64,000 nt of DNA from Agromyces albus (GTDB lineage Bacteria; Actinomycetota; Actinomycetes; Actinomycetales; Microbacteriaceae): contig NZ_SDPN01000019.1 of assembly GCF_004134825.1 (NCBI RefSeq), positions 1 through 64,000 of the forward strand. The letters run 5' to 3'. Of the stretch, positions 34,370 through 44,256 are shown piece by piece (the stretch's first letter is position 1; every line of letters begins with the position of its first letter). A model generated the notes under the pieces. That model did not search any database. It was not told the origin of the DNA and was given only the letters and a program-made list of their open reading frames with translations. The position numbers were made by a program, and so were the translations under genes.

Positions 34370-34959
34370 GATCGTGCGATTTCCTTCAGGTCGAGGTGCG
34401 AGTTGGCGATGTCGAGCACGACCTGGATGAGCAGGCGCCGCTCGACGGGTTTGATGCGGTCGTGGAGGCTCGACTCGGTGTCGCCCGGGAGCACCGGGAT
34501 GCGCTCCTGCGCGATGATCGGGCCGCCGTCGACGGAGTTGTCGACGACGATGAGGCTCGCGCCGGTCTCGGTGACGCCGGCGGCGAGCGCGTCGCGCACG
34601 GCGTGCGCGCCCGGGAACTCGGGCAGATAGGCCGGGTGCGTGTTGATGAGGTACGGCGCGAACGCGTCGACGACCGCGGGCGGCACGAGCCGCATGAGGC
34701 CCGAGAGCACCACGAGGTCTGGCTCCCACTGGCGCACCTGCTCGATGAGCGCCGCGCCCCACGCGTCGCGATCGGGATACGCGGTGAACGGCACCGTGAA
34801 CGTGGGGATGCCGAACTCCTCGCCGAGGGCGAGGCCGTCGGCTTGGCGGTCGGCGCCGATCGCCACGACGCGAGCGGGGAACTCCGCGTCTTCAGAGGCT
34901 TCGAGCAGGGAACGGAGGTTCGACCCTCCGCCCGAGATCAGCACGACGAGCTTCTGCAC
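34366..34959 (-). CDS. purN: Phosphoribosylglycinamide formyltransferase
   Basis: 197 residues, GTG start. Transfers formyl from 10-formyl-THF to GAR in purine synthesis. Motifs: [17 protein letters not shown] (phosphate loop), [29 protein letters not shown] with catalytic Asn and His, and [20 protein letters not shown] with the catalytic Asp. TAGGCT lies 6 nt before the GTG, so the purN-purH mRNA may start here without a leader. Confidence 0.96.
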   Translation of the reverse strand: MQKLVVLISGGGSNLRSLLEASEDAEFPARVVAIGADRQADGLALGEEFGIPTFTVPFTAYPDRDAWGAALIEQVRQWEPDLVVLSGLMRLVPPAVVDAFAPYLINTHPAYLPEFPGAHAVRDALAAGVTETGASLIVVDNSVDGGPIIAQERIPVLPGDTESSLHDRIKPVERRLLIQVVLDIANSHLDLKEIARS

Positions 34960-34965
34960 CCTCAG

Positions 34966-34971
34966 AGCCTA
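34966..34971 (-). promoter_or_regulatory. Candidate -10 box of leaderless purN
   Basis: TAGGCT on the minus strand, 6 nt before the GTG start and no Shine-Dalgarno. It lies in the 31-nt gap after the PerM-like gene. Confidence 0.45.
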
Positions 34972-34990
34972 CCGGCTGGCCGGAGGCCGC

Positions 34991-36334
34991 TCAGCGCTCG
35001 GCACCCCAGATGAACTCACGCGGCGGAGCCGGCTCCTCGGGGTCACCGGGCCGGCCTTCCCGTTCGCGCGGACCGGGTTCGTCGCCGGGGGCGATTCCGC
35101 GCGCCCTGGCCGCGTAGCTTCCGACGATCGCCCCGACGCCGACCGTCGCGGCGGCGACCCCCGCGACCGCCCACGCGTTGGGACCGACCTCGGCGAGGCG
35201 ACCCGGTCCGGCGGCACCACCCGACCACCACGCGAGCACCCCGAGCACGAGCGCAGCGACCCCGCCCGCACCGGCGCCCACGGCGAGCGGATGCCACCAC
35301 GAGACGCCGGCGCCGTGCACGGCTCGTGGCCCGTGAACCTCGTGACCCGAGGCAGCGTCTGGGAAGGCGAGCCATGCACCGACGAAGCCGAGCAGCACCG
35401 GCGCGATGAGCCAGAGGCCTCCGAGGGCCACGACATCGGTCGGCAGCGCACCGAGGAGCGGGATGCCGGGAACGGGCCCGAGCAGGGTGCCGCCCGGTGA
35501 CACGGCCGTTCCGGCGCCGATCGCGAATCCCGGGCCGAGCAGCCACGCGGTCGCCCAGACGACGAGGTTGGGCACGAACGCGAGCTCGCCGACCGTGAGG
35601 GCGATGCCACCGTCGATGCCCGCACCGAGCGACTGGTAGAGCCCCGCGATCGTCGCGTAATCGATGGCGACGAGCACCGCCACGAGCACTGCACCGAGCG
35701 CGAGCACGCCGAACGCCGCTCCGGCTCCGATGCGCACCGCCACCCGCGCACCCGCGACGAGGGCCGGCGGGATCGCGGCGAGACGGCCGCGCACGACGAC
35801 GCCCGCGGCATCCGTCACGATGCCCGCTCGATGCGACTCGGCAGCAGCGCCGATGACGACGCCGAGTGCCATCGCGAAGGCCGGGAGGAGCGCACCCTGC
35901 CACAGCGAGGGCCGAGCACCGTCGATTCCGGCCGCGAGGGCGAGCCCGGCGCCGACGAGCGCGTAGACGAGCGTCGCCGACAGCCCGCCCGTGACCGAGT
36001 GCCCGCCCGCGGCCGCTCGCCGGCCGATCCGGAGGCCGAAGACGACGGAGAGGAGCGCGAAGCCGAGCAGCGCGATCGTGATCGTGAAGGGATCGCCCGC
36101 TGCGGGCAGTCCGGTGCGCGCCGCGGTCACCGCGTCGAGCTGCAGCTCGAGGTCGACCCCGTGGCCGAGCAGCCACACGTCGGCCGCGGTTCGCAGGAAC
36201 ACCGACACGTCGACCGAGAGCCCGAAGTGCACCGCCCAGAGCAGCATGAGGGGCACGAGCACGATGCCCAAGCCGATGAGGGCCGCGACGGATGCCTCGA
36301 GTGCGGCCAGCAGGGCGATCGTCGTGCGTCTCAT
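34991..36334 (-). CDS. DUF6350/PerM-like polytopic membrane protein
   Basis: 447 residues with about ten to eleven hydrophobic helices and a hydrophilic C-terminal tail rich in Pro/Glu/Arg (residues 415-447). Its place between sucD and purN matches mycobacterial Rv0955 (PerM), a membrane protein linked to cell division under stress, and DUF6350 proteins of Microbacteriaceae. Identification rests mainly on this gene order and topology. No catalytic motif is seen. It starts 204 bp after sucD, beyond a block of REP-like repeats. Confidence 0.75.
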   Translation of the reverse strand: MRRTTIALLAALEASVAALIGLGIVLVPLMLLWAVHFGLSVDVSVFLRTAADVWLLGHGVDLELQLDAVTAARTGLPAAGDPFTITIALLGFALLSVVFGLRIGRRAAAGGHSVTGGLSATLVYALVGAGLALAAGIDGARPSLWQGALLPAFAMALGVVIGAAAESHRAGIVTDAAGVVVRGRLAAIPPALVAGARVAVRIGAGAAFGVLALGAVLVAVLVAIDYATIAGLYQSLGAGIDGGIALTVGELAFVPNLVVWATAWLLGPGFAIGAGTAVSPGGTLLGPVPGIPLLGALPTDVVALGGLWLIAPVLLGFVGAWLAFPDAASGHEVHGPRAVHGAGVSWWHPLAVGAGAGGVAALVLGVLAWWSGGAAGPGRLAEVGPNAWAVAGVAAATVGVGAIVGSYAARARGIAPGDEPGPREREGRPGDPEEPAPPREFIWGAER

Positions 36335-36396
36335 TCCTCCGGGAGCTTAGCCCGGCTGACGCCGCTCAGTGGGCACGACGTGCGGCAACCGGCACT

Positions 36397-36526
36397 CCGG
36401 TGGTTGAGTAGCGCCGGGCGCTGCCCCGGTGGTTGAGTAGCGGCGGGCGCAGCCCGACGCGTATCGAAACCACCCTTCAGGGCAGAGTGGTTTCGATACG
36501 GTCCTTCGGTCCTACTCAACCACCGG
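36397..36526. repeat. REP-like cluster: partial copy plus inverted pair
   Basis: Three related elements: 36397-36425 (partial, starts CCGGTGGTTGAGTAGCG), 36426-36475 (full, ends GTATCGAAACCACCC) and 36487-36526 (inverted, GTGGTTTCGATACG to CTACTCAACCACCGG). The last two face each other and could fold into one long hairpin. Lies 13 bp after the sucD stop, so it may act as its terminator. Same family as at 17.05 and 61.5 kb. Confidence 0.85.
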
Positions 36527-36538
36527 GCAGAAACGCGC

Positions 36539-37441
36539 TCACAGCGCGGCGTAGACCTCGCGGAGCAGCGTCGCGGTCTCGGACGGCGTCTTGCCGACCT
36601 TCACGCCGGCGGCCTCGAGGGCCTCCTTCTTCGCCTGGGCGGTGCCCGCCGAGCCGGAGACGATGGCGCCCGCGTGACCCATGGTCTTGCCCTCGGGGGC
36701 GGTGAAGCCCGCGACGTAGCCGACCACGGGCTTCGTGACGTTGGCCTTGATGAAGTCGGCCGCGCGCTCCTCGGCGTCGCCGCCGATCTCGCCGATCATG
36801 ACGATCGCCTTCGTCTCGGGGTCGGCCTCGAACGCGGCGAGCGCATCGATGTGAGTCGTGCCGATGATGGGGTCGCCGCCGATGCCGATGGCCGTCGAGA
36901 AGCCGAGGTCGCGCAGCTCGTACATCATCTGGTACGTGAGGGTGCCCGACTTCGAGACGAGGCCGATGGGGCCCTTGCCGGTGATGTTCGCCGGGGTGAT
37001 GCCGACGAGCGACTCACCGGGGCTGATGATGCCCGGGCAGTTCGGCCCGATGATGCGGGTCGTGCCGCTCTTCTCCTTGGCGTAGGCCCAGAACTCGGCA
37101 GAGTCCTGCACGGGCACGCCCTCGGTGATGATGACGAGGAGGGGGATCTCGGCGTCGATGGCCTCGACGACGGCGTCTTTCGTGTACGCCGGCGGTACGA
37201 AGGCGATGGAGACATCCGCTCCGGTCTGCTCGATCGCCTCGGCGACCGTGCCGTAGACCGGGAGCTCGACGGGGTTGCCGTCTTTGTCGGTGTGCAGCAC
37301 GGTGGTGCCGGCCTTGCGTGCGTTCACGCCGCCGACGACCTGGGTGCCCGCGGCGAGCATGCGTGCCGTGTGCTTCGAGGCCTCGCCGCCGGTGATGCCC
37401 TGGACGATGACCTTGGAGTCCTTGTTCAGAAAGATCGTCAT
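36539..37441 (-). CDS. sucD: Succinyl-CoA synthetase, alpha subunit
   Basis: 300 residues. With SucC interconverts succinyl-CoA and succinate with NTP formation in the TCA cycle. CoA-binding motif [32 protein letters not shown], and the active-site phosphohistidine region [21 protein letters not shown]. It starts 16 nt after sucC in the same operon. Confidence 0.97.
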   Translation of the reverse strand: MTIFLNKDSKVIVQGITGGEASKHTARMLAAGTQVVGGVNARKAGTTVLHTDKDGNPVELPVYGTVAEAIEQTGADVSIAFVPPAYTKDAVVEAIDAEIPLLVIITEGVPVQDSAEFWAYAKEKSGTTRIIGPNCPGIISPGESLVGITPANITGKGPIGLVSKSGTLTYQMMYELRDLGFSTAIGIGGDPIIGTTHIDALAAFEADPETKAIVMIGEIGGDAEERAADFIKANVTKPVVGYVAGFTAPEGKTMGHAGAIVSGSAGTAQAKKEALEAAGVKVGKTPSETATLLREVYAAL

Positions 37442-37457
37442 GTCTTCGAATCCCTTA

Positions 37458-38624
37458 CTACGCGGCGTTCGCCAGCTCGGCGGCCTTGTCGGCGCCCTGG
37501 TCCATGTTCTCGGCGAGCGTCACCAGCGGGTGGTTCGCCTCGGCGAGGATGCGGCGACCCTCTTCGACGTTGTTGCCATCGAGTCGCACGACGAGCGGCT
37601 TGTTCGCGGCGTGGCCGAGCTCGGCGAGCGCGCCGACGATGCCCTTCGCGACCTGGTCGCACGCGGTGATGCCGCCGAAGACGTTGACGAACACGCTCTT
37701 GACCTGCGGGTCGCCGAGGATGACGTCGAGGCCGGCGGCCATGACCTCGGCCGAGGCGCCGCCACCGATGTCGAGGAAGTTCGCGGGCTTCACGCCGCCG
37801 TGGTTCTCGCCTGCGTAGGCGACCACGTCGAGCGTGGACATGACGAGGCCCGCGCCGTTGCCGATGATGCCGACCTCGCCGTCGAGCTTCACGTAGTTGA
37901 GGTCGGCGGCCTTCGCCTTCGCCTCGAGCGGGTCGGCCGCGGCCTTGTCTTCGAGGAGGGCGTGGCCGGCGTGGCGGAACTCGGCGTTCTCGTCGAGCGT
38001 GACCTTGCCGTCGAGCGCGACGATGTTGCCGTCTTCGTCGAGGATCAGCGGGTTCACCTCGACGAGGGTCGCGTCCTCCTTGTCGTACACCTCGTAGAGC
38101 TTCACGAACACGTCGGCGACCTTGTCGACGAGGTCGGCCGGGAAGTTCGCGGCCACGGCGATCTCGCGGGCCTTCTCGGGCGTGATGCCCGCAACGGGGT
38201 CGACCTCGATGCGAGCGAGCGCCTCGGGCTTCTCGACGGCGAGCACCTCGATCTCCATGCCGCCCTCGACGCTCGTGAGCGAGAGGTACGAGCGGTTGGC
38301 GCGATCGAGGAGGACCGAGAAGTAGAACTCCTGCGCGATGCGCGCGCCGCCGGCGACCATGACCCGCTTGACCACGTGACCCTTGATGTCGAGTCCGAGG
38401 ATGGCCTTGGCCGCCTCGTACGCCTCGTCGGGGTTCTTCGCGACCTTGACGCCGCCGGCCTTGCCGCGGCCACCGGTCTTGACCTGCGCCTTCACGACGA
38501 CGACGCCGCCGAGCTTCTCGGCCGCTGCGCGCACCTCGTCGGGGGTGTCGGCCACGATGCCCGGAAGCACCGGAACCCCGTAGTGCTCGAACAGGTCTCT
38601 GGCCTGATACTCGTAAAGATCCAC
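37458..38624 (-). CDS. sucC: Succinyl-CoA synthetase, beta subunit
   Basis: 388 residues, the family length, when started at GTG 38624 (then [15 protein letters not shown]). An upstream TTG at 38639 is less likely. ATP-grasp domain with [38 protein letters not shown] (metal site) and the C-terminal [12 protein letters not shown] and [16 protein letters not shown]. First gene of sucC-sucD. A 15-bp inverted repeat CCCCTC-AAC-GAGGGG (38746-38760) lies in the divergent gap shared with the VIT1-type gene. Confidence 0.97.
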   Translation of the reverse strand: MDLYEYQARDLFEHYGVPVLPGIVADTPDEVRAAAEKLGGVVVVKAQVKTGGRGKAGGVKVAKNPDEAYEAAKAILGLDIKGHVVKRVMVAGGARIAQEFYFSVLLDRANRSYLSLTSVEGGMEIEVLAVEKPEALARIEVDPVAGITPEKAREIAVAANFPADLVDKVADVFVKLYEVYDKEDATLVEVNPLILDEDGNIVALDGKVTLDENAEFRHAGHALLEDKAAADPLEAKAKAADLNYVKLDGEVGIIGNGAGLVMSTLDVVAYAGENHGGVKPANFLDIGGGASAEVMAAGLDVILGDPQVKSVFVNVFGGITACDQVAKGIVGALAELGHAANKPLVVRLDGNNVEEGRRILAEANHPLVTLAENMDQGADKAAELANAA

Positions 38625-38745
38625 GCTCTCTACTTCCAATCGATCCGCACGCGCGGTCGCGCACAGGGGCTGTTGGGTGGTGGCGGCCCGGGCCGTGCCG
38701 ATTCATCTCGACGTCAAGATACGCGGGCCGACGACCATGGTACTC

Positions 38746-38760
38746 CCCCTCAACGAGGGG
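38746..38760. promoter_or_regulatory. Inverted repeat in the sucC/VIT1 divergent gap
   Basis: CCCCTC-AAC-GAGGGG, perfect 6-bp arms, 122 bp before sucC and 67 bp before the VIT1-type gene. Could be an operator for either; no regulator is identifiable. Confidence 0.35.
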
Positions 38761-38826
38761 TCCGAACCGGATTGCACAGCCGCCGGGCTGCTGGCGACGC
38801 CGCGAGCCCGGTGCGAGACTGGCCGC

Positions 38827-39546
38827 ATGACGCACCCGCGGGAACCGACCCACCGCACCGACCCGCACGAGGCCGCGGTGCACGTGAAGCTCAACTGGTT
38901 GCGCGCCGGGGTGCTCGGCGCGAACGACGGCATCGTCTCCGTCGCGGCGCTCGTCGTCGGCGTCGCCGCTGCGACGACGGATGTCGGGGCCATCCTGGTG
39001 GCGGGCGTGGCCGCCGTCGTGGCCGGTGCGATCTCCATGGGACTCGGCGAATACGTCTCGGTGTCGAGCGCACGCGACACCGAGCGCACGCTCATCGCGA
39101 AGGAGCAGTGGGAGCTCGAGACCATGCCGCAACAGGAGCTCGCCGAGCTCGCCGCGCTCTACCGGGGCAAGGGACTCTCCGCCGGCACCGCCGAGACCGT
39201 CGCGCGAGAGCTCACAGAGCACGACGCGCTCGCCGCGCACCTCGAGGTGGAACTGCACATCGCCCAGGACGAGGTCGTGAACCCGTGGCACGCCGCCGGG
39301 GCATCCGCTCTCTCATTCCTCGTCGGTGCCGTGCTGCCGATGCTCGCGATCCTGCTGCCACCGCCCGAGTGGCGGATCGCGACGACCTTCATCGCGGTCA
39401 TCCTCGCCCTGGCGATCACCGGCTGGCTGAGCGCGTGGATCGGTGGCAGCCCGAGGCTCCGCGCCATCCTGCGCGTGACCGTCGGCGGCGGGCTCGCGCT
39501 CGCGGTGACCTGGGCGATCGGCGCCCTGCTCGGCGTGGCCGTGTAG
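38827..39546 (+). CDS. VIT1/CCC1-family iron or manganese transporter
   Basis: 239 residues with five hydrophobic helices. The family hallmark NWLRAGVLGANDGIVSVAALVVG is at residues 24-46 (core LGANDGIVSV), followed by GAISMGLGEYVSVSSARD. A charged Glu-rich metal-binding segment lies between helices 2 and 3 (ELETMPQQELAELAALY, HLEVELHIAQDEV). Exports Fe2+/Mn2+ from the cytoplasm in related bacteria. GAGACT lies 6 nt before the ATG, a weak version of the leaderless pattern. Followed 2 nt later by the DUF72 gene, so probably one operon. Confidence 0.88.
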   Translation: MTHPREPTHRTDPHEAAVHVKLNWLRAGVLGANDGIVSVAALVVGVAAATTDVGAILVAGVAAVVAGAISMGLGEYVSVSSARDTERTLIAKEQWELETMPQQELAELAALYRGKGLSAGTAETVARELTEHDALAAHLEVELHIAQDEVVNPWHAAGASALSFLVGAVLPMLAILLPPPEWRIATTFIAVILALAITGWLSAWIGGSPRLRAILRVTVGGGLALAVTWAIGALLGVAV

Positions 39547-39548
39547 CG

Positions 39549-40379
39549 ATGTCCGACCGGGCCGAGGTGCGGATCGGGATCTCCGGCTGGCTGTACCCGC
39601 CGTGGCGCGGGAAGTTCTACCCGAAGGGCGTGCGTCAGGCCGACGAGCTCGAGTACGCGTCCCGACACGTCACGTCGATCGAGGTCAACGGCTCGTTCTA
39701 CTCGCTGCAGAGGCCGGCGAACTGGGTCAGGTGGCGCGACGCCGTGCCGGCCGACTTCGTCTTCGCCGTGAAGGGGCCGCGGTTCATCACCCACCTCAAG
39801 CGCCTCCGCGAGGTGGACGCGCCGCTCGCGAACTTCTTCGCGTCGGGCGTGCTCGCCCTCGGCTCGAAGCTCGGACCGGTGCTCTGGCAGCTGCCACCGA
39901 ACCTCGCGTTCGACGAGGGGCTCCTCGACGCGTTCCTCGCCAAGCTGCCGCGAACGCACGGCGCGGCCGCGGCACTCGCCCGGCACCGCGACCGGCGGAT
40001 GACGGGACGCAGCGCCTTCGCCCTCAACGCCCCGGCCGATCGCATCCTCCGGCACGCGGTCGAGGTGCGGCATCCGAGCTTCGAGACGGATGCCTGGCGG
40101 TCGCTGCTCGAGCGTCACCGCGTGGCATCCGTCATCGCCGATACCGCAGGCAAGTTCCCGCGACTCGACTGGGTCACCGCCGACTTCGCCTACGCGCGCC
40201 TGCACGGCGAGAAGGAGCTGTACACCTCGGGCTACGACGAGGAGTCGCTCGAACGGTGGGAGGCCTGGGTGCGGTCGCACCTCGAGGCCGGCCGCGACAC
40301 GTTCGTGTACTTCGACAACGATGTGAAGGTGCGGGCGCCGTTCGACGCGATGGCGCTCATCGAGCGGCTGTCGGCGTGA
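39549..40379 (+). CDS. DUF72 family TIM-barrel protein
   Basis: 276 residues. Typical DUF72 landmarks: RIGISGWLYPPWRGKFYP at the start, SIEVNGSFYSLQRP, FVFAVKGPRFITHLKRL, LGPVLWQLPPN, AVEVRHPSF and FVYFDNDV near the end. The family (YecE) has a TIM-barrel-like fold and no settled function; links to DNA repair or nuclease activity have been proposed. ATG lies 2 nt after the transporter stop. Convergent with pcrA/uvrD after 40 bp. Confidence 0.88.
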   Translation: MSDRAEVRIGISGWLYPPWRGKFYPKGVRQADELEYASRHVTSIEVNGSFYSLQRPANWVRWRDAVPADFVFAVKGPRFITHLKRLREVDAPLANFFASGVLALGSKLGPVLWQLPPNLAFDEGLLDAFLAKLPRTHGAAAALARHRDRRMTGRSAFALNAPADRILRHAVEVRHPSFETDAWRSLLERHRVASVIADTAGKFPRLDWVTADFAYARLHGEKELYTSGYDEESLERWEAWVRSHLEAGRDTFVYFDNDVKVRAPFDAMALIERLSA

Positions 40380-40419
40380 GACGCTGCCCGGCGAGCGGCG
40401 GCGTCGGTCTCGGCGACCG

Positions 40420-42882
40420 TCAGAGCTTCTCGATCGGCGCGATCTTGATCAGAAGCTTCTTCTGCCCCGCGGTGTCGAAGCTCACGTGCGCCACCTTCTT
40501 CGAGCCCTCGCCCGTGACCTGGGTGACCTTGCCCTCACCGAAGTCGGTGTGCCGGATGCGGTCGCCCGCCGCGAGGGTGAGGTCGCCGTTGTCGCGCACC
40601 GTGCCGGTGACGCGGTTGGCCCATTCGGTCTTGGGCTTCGCGGACTTCGTGACGCTGAAGCGTTCGAGGTCGCGGTCGCGCGTGCCCCACGCGCCGCCCT
40701 CGCGACGTGCGTTCAGCGCCCGCGGCTGGGTGCCGCCGCGCGACGTCGCCATGCCGGGTGACTGCCGCCAGTCGATGAGCCCTTCGGGGATCTCCTGCAG
40801 GTAGCGGCTCGGCATCGCGACCGCCACCTCGCCGAACTGGGCGCGGCTCATCGCGAGCGAGAGGTAGAGGCGCTTGCGCGCCCGCGTGATGCCGACGTAG
40901 AACAGGCGGCGCTCCTCGGCGGGGCCGCCGGGCTCGGAAGCCGACATCTGGTGCGGCAGCAGGCCCTCCTCGATGCCGGTGAGGAACACGGCGTGGTACT
41001 CGAGGCCCTTCGCGGTGTGCAGCGTCATGAGCGAGACGGTGCCCGACGCGTCGTCGAGCTCGTCGGCCGCGGCCACGAGCGAGACCTGCGTGAGGAAGTC
41101 GACGAGCGTGGCGTCGGGGTTCTCCCGGTCGAAGTCGCGCGTCTGTGCGACGAGCTCCTCGACGTTCTCGGCGCGGGTCTCGTCTTGCGGGTCGCGACTG
41201 TTGCGGAGCGTGTCGAGCAGGCCGGATCGCTCCATCAGGAACACGAGCACGTCGGAGACCTTCGCGGCGCCCGCGTTTGTGCCCGCGGCGAGCCCCTCGG
41301 CCGAGGGCACGAGCATCGCCGCCGCCTCGTCGAGCGTCGTGGCGAGGCCAGAGATCGCCCCCGTCACCTTGGGGCCGAGGCCGAGGCCGGATGCCGCGCG
41401 CATCGCCTGCCTGAACGAGATCTCGTTCTGCTCGGCGAAGCTCGCGAGGGCGGTCTCGGTGGCGGGCCCGATGCCGCGTTTCGGCGTGTTCAGGATGCGC
41501 CGCAGCGCGAGCTCGTCGAGCGGGTTCGCCACGGCGATGAGGTAGGCCATCGCGTCTTTGATCTCGGCGCGCTCGTAGAACTTCGTGCCGCCGACGACGC
41601 GATAGGGCAGCGCCGAGCGCACGAAGATCTCTTCGAGCGCTCGCGTCTGCGCGTTCGTGCGGTAGAACACGGCGATGTCGCGGTAGGCGACGCCCGACCG
41701 GTGCAACGACTCGATCTCGTCGGCCACGAACTGCGCCTCGTCGTGCGCCGTGTACCCCGTGTAGCCGGTGATCTTGTCACCGTCGCCGTCGGCGGTCCAG
41801 AGCTTCTTCTCTTTGCGGTCGAAGTTGTTCGAGATGACGGCATTGGCGGCCGAGAGGATGTTCTGCGTCGACCGGTAGTTCTGCTCGAGCAACACGACGC
41901 GGGCGCCGGGGAAGTCGCGCTCGAATTCCACGATGTTGCGGATGTCGGCGCCGCGGAACGCGTAGATCGACTGGTCGGAGTCGCCGACGACGGTGAGGCT
42001 CGCGCCGGGTATGCCGCCAGCGGCATCCGTCAGCGCCCGCACGTTGATGCCGTGCGACTCCATCTCGCGCACCCGCTCGGCCGGCACCGGCCGCGTGAAC
42101 TCGCGGATGAGGGAGTACTGCGCGTGGTTCGTGTCTTGGTACTCGTCGACGAGGATGTGCCGGAAGCGCCGCTGGTAGAGCGCGGCGACCTTCGGGAAGG
42201 CACGGAAGAGGTAGACCGTCTCGGCGATGAGGTCGTCGAAGTCGAGCGCGCTGGCATCACGGAGGCGACGCGTGTACTGGCGGAAGATCTCGAGGAACAT
42301 GACCTCTTGCGGGTCGTTCGTGTTCGCATTGCGCGCGTACGACTCGACGTCGGCGAGCTCGTTCTTGAGTTTCGAGATCTTCGCTTGCGCGCTCGCGGGG
42401 GTGAACCCGAGGGTGTCGGCGTCGAGCTCTTTGATGATGCGCTTCAGGATGGTGCGCTGGTCGGCCGAGTCGTAGATCGTGAACGTGCCCGAGAGGCCGA
42501 TCGACTCGGCTTCGCGGCGCAGGATGCGCACGCACGCCGAGTGGAACGTGGAGATCCACATGCCGCTCGCGCCCTCGCCGAGCAGCGCCTCGACACGCTC
42601 GCGCATCTCGGCCGCGGCTTTGTTCGTGAAGGTGATCGCCAGGATCTGGCTCGGCCACGCCTCGCGGCTCTCGATGAGGCTCGCGATGCGGTGCGTGAGC
42701 ACGCGGGTCTTGCCGGAGCCGGCGCCCGCGACGATGAGCAGCGCCGGGCCGCGGTACTCCACCGCTTCGCGTTGCTCGGGATTGAGCCCGTCGGTGAGGC
42801 GAGAACCGCCCGTGGTCACGCCGTGCGCGGGCGGCGCCTCGCGCCAGCCGGCCGGTTCGTCGGGGTCGAGGATCAGCGTCAT
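40420..42882 (-). CDS. pcrA: UvrD/PcrA-type ATP-dependent DNA helicase
   Basis: 820 residues, superfamily 1 3'-5' helicase acting in nucleotide-excision repair and replication. Motifs: Q motif LNPEQREAV, Walker A VAGAGSGKTRVL, Ia ITFTNKAA, II LVDEYQDTN, III VVGDSDQSIYAFRGAD, IV LEQNYRSTQNIL, V SLMTLHTAKGLEY, VI YVGITRARKRL. The C-terminal 60 residues form the RNA-polymerase-interacting PcrA tudor-like domain (GDRIRHTDFGEGKV). ATG at 42882 taken as start; a TAGACT hexamer 10 nt upstream suggests a very short leader. Confidence 0.96.
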   Translation of the reverse strand: MTLILDPDEPAGWREAPPAHGVTTGGSRLTDGLNPEQREAVEYRGPALLIVAGAGSGKTRVLTHRIASLIESREAWPSQILAITFTNKAAAEMRERVEALLGEGASGMWISTFHSACVRILRREAESIGLSGTFTIYDSADQRTILKRIIKELDADTLGFTPASAQAKISKLKNELADVESYARNANTNDPQEVMFLEIFRQYTRRLRDASALDFDDLIAETVYLFRAFPKVAALYQRRFRHILVDEYQDTNHAQYSLIREFTRPVPAERVREMESHGINVRALTDAAGGIPGASLTVVGDSDQSIYAFRGADIRNIVEFERDFPGARVVLLEQNYRSTQNILSAANAVISNNFDRKEKKLWTADGDGDKITGYTGYTAHDEAQFVADEIESLHRSGVAYRDIAVFYRTNAQTRALEEIFVRSALPYRVVGGTKFYERAEIKDAMAYLIAVANPLDELALRRILNTPKRGIGPATETALASFAEQNEISFRQAMRAASGLGLGPKVTGAISGLATTLDEAAAMLVPSAEGLAAGTNAGAAKVSDVLVFLMERSGLLDTLRNSRDPQDETRAENVEELVAQTRDFDRENPDATLVDFLTQVSLVAAADELDDASGTVSLMTLHTAKGLEYHAVFLTGIEEGLLPHQMSASEPGGPAEERRLFYVGITRARKRLYLSLAMSRAQFGEVAVAMPSRYLQEIPEGLIDWRQSPGMATSRGGTQPRALNARREGGAWGTRDRDLERFSVTKSAKPKTEWANRVTGTVRDNGDLTLAAGDRIRHTDFGEGKVTQVTGEGSKKVAHVSFDTAGQKKLLIKIAPIEKL

Positions 42883-42992
42883 GTCACCGTCAAGTCTAGG
42901 CGCGGCATCCGACACCCGGCCCCGCCTGCAGACGGCCAGCGGATGCCGCCGTGTAGGGCGCGACCGGCCGAAACTCGTGACTCGATGCCGAA

Positions 42993-44099
42993 TCAGCCCG
43001 AAGCGGATGCCGCGAAGACGGCATCACGCGCCTCGACGCCGAGGTCGGGATGGTCGACGAAGATGCCGTCGACGCCCGTGCCGACGATGAGGGTGAACTC
43101 TCCGAGCCAGTCGCCGTAGGCGGCACGCGCCGTGCCGCGGCGGAACCCCTTGGAGAGGAAGCGGTTCTCGGGCCGGAGCGTCCACGTGAAGATCTCGAGG
43201 CCCGCGGAGTGCGCCGCGTCGACGAGCGCCGAGCCGACGAGCGGCAAGTGCGCTGCACGGCGATCGACGGGGGCGCCCGAGGCATCCGTCGCCGCAGCCG
43301 CAGCCCCTGCCGCAGCCCCCGGTTCGCCGATCAGGCGCGCCTTGTCGACGCTCACGCCGTCGACCCGGTCGGCGAGCCCGAGCAGCCCCGCCTCGGTGAC
43401 GAAGTCGTCGTAGCGCGTCGCCCGCGTTCCATCGGCGAGCACGAGATCGTAGGGCGAGCCGGTCGCCTCGATGAGGAAGATCCGGGAACCACGGATGCCG
43501 CGCGCGCCGAGCCGGTCGAGCAGCCCGGGTTCGAACGACTCCATGATGAGCCGCTCATCGCCGCGACCCCAGCCGGCCTCCTCGAGCTCGGCCGCGAAGA
43601 GCTCGTCGAGCGGCAGGCCGAGCGCGTCGAAGTGGCTCGCGTGCTTGAACTCCGCGACCATGCGGATGAGGCGGCGCTGCTCGTCGGCCGCGGTGTCGAT
43701 CAGCGCGAAGAGGTCGCGTAACCGGATGATCGGGTAGCGGTCGTTGAAGCTCGAGCTCGATTGGCGTATCGCGCCCAGGCGCTCGCGCGCTCGCATGGTC
43801 GACAGCTCGGCCCACGTGAAGTCCTCGGTGAACCAGCCGGTGAGGGGCTTGCCGTCGACCTCGCGGGTCGTGCGCTTCGCCGCGAACTCGGGTCGCTTCG
43901 CGACATCCGTCGTGCCCGAGATCTCGTTCTCGTGCCGCAGCACGAGCACACCGTCGCGCGTCGCGACGACGTCGGGTTCGACGGCGTCGGCGCCGAGCGC
44001 GAACGCGAGCTCGTAGGCCGATCTCGTGTGCTCGGGGCGGTAGCCCGGGGCGCCGCGGTGGCCGATCACGAGGGGCCGTTCCGCGCGGACGAGCTGCAT
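42993..44099 (-). CDS. Glycerophosphodiester phosphodiesterase
   Basis: 368 residues, no signal peptide. GDPD TIM barrel: VIGHRGAPGYRPEHTRSAY (catalytic His and Arg), GADAVEPDVVATRDGVLVLRHE (metal Glu/Asp and second His), late GLEIFTWTLRPENRF. It has an insertion of about 25 residues rich in Gly/Ala (GAAAGAAAAATDASGA) near residue 270. Splits glycerophosphodiesters to glycerol-3-P, which the GlpD encoded at 55.5-57.2 kb can oxidise. Start ATG at 44099 with TACGCT 7 nt upstream and no Shine-Dalgarno. Confidence 0.92.
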   Translation of the reverse strand: MQLVRAERPLVIGHRGAPGYRPEHTRSAYELAFALGADAVEPDVVATRDGVLVLRHENEISGTTDVAKRPEFAAKRTTREVDGKPLTGWFTEDFTWAELSTMRARERLGAIRQSSSSFNDRYPIIRLRDLFALIDTAADEQRRLIRMVAEFKHASHFDALGLPLDELFAAELEEAGWGRGDERLIMESFEPGLLDRLGARGIRGSRIFLIEATGSPYDLVLADGTRATRYDDFVTEAGLLGLADRVDGVSVDKARLIGEPGAAAGAAAAATDASGAPVDRRAAHLPLVGSALVDAAHSAGLEIFTWTLRPENRFLSKGFRRGTARAAYGDWLGEFTLIVGTGVDGIFVDHPDLGVEARDAVFAASASG

Positions 44100-44106
44100 G
44101 TGCCCC

Positions 44107-44112
44107 AGCGTA
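44107..44112 (-). promoter_or_regulatory. Candidate -10 box of leaderless glycerophosphodiesterase gene
   Basis: TACGCT on the minus strand, 7 nt before the ATG. Confidence 0.45.
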
Positions 44113-44256
44113 GCCACGCGGTCGCGGCATCCGCGGGAATCCGCCGGAAACTCAGGGCGTTGTCACTGATATCTCGGGTAAGTTGGATCTCGGCACGGAT
44201 GCCGCATCCGGCCACCCGTCCCCCGCACCGACGCCAGCCGAAAGCAGAGGAACACC

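Noticed and set aside
40405-40419. Hairpin between DUF72 and pcrA (CGGTC/GACCG)
   Set aside because: Only a 5-bp stem; too weak to call a terminator with confidence although it sits between convergent genes.
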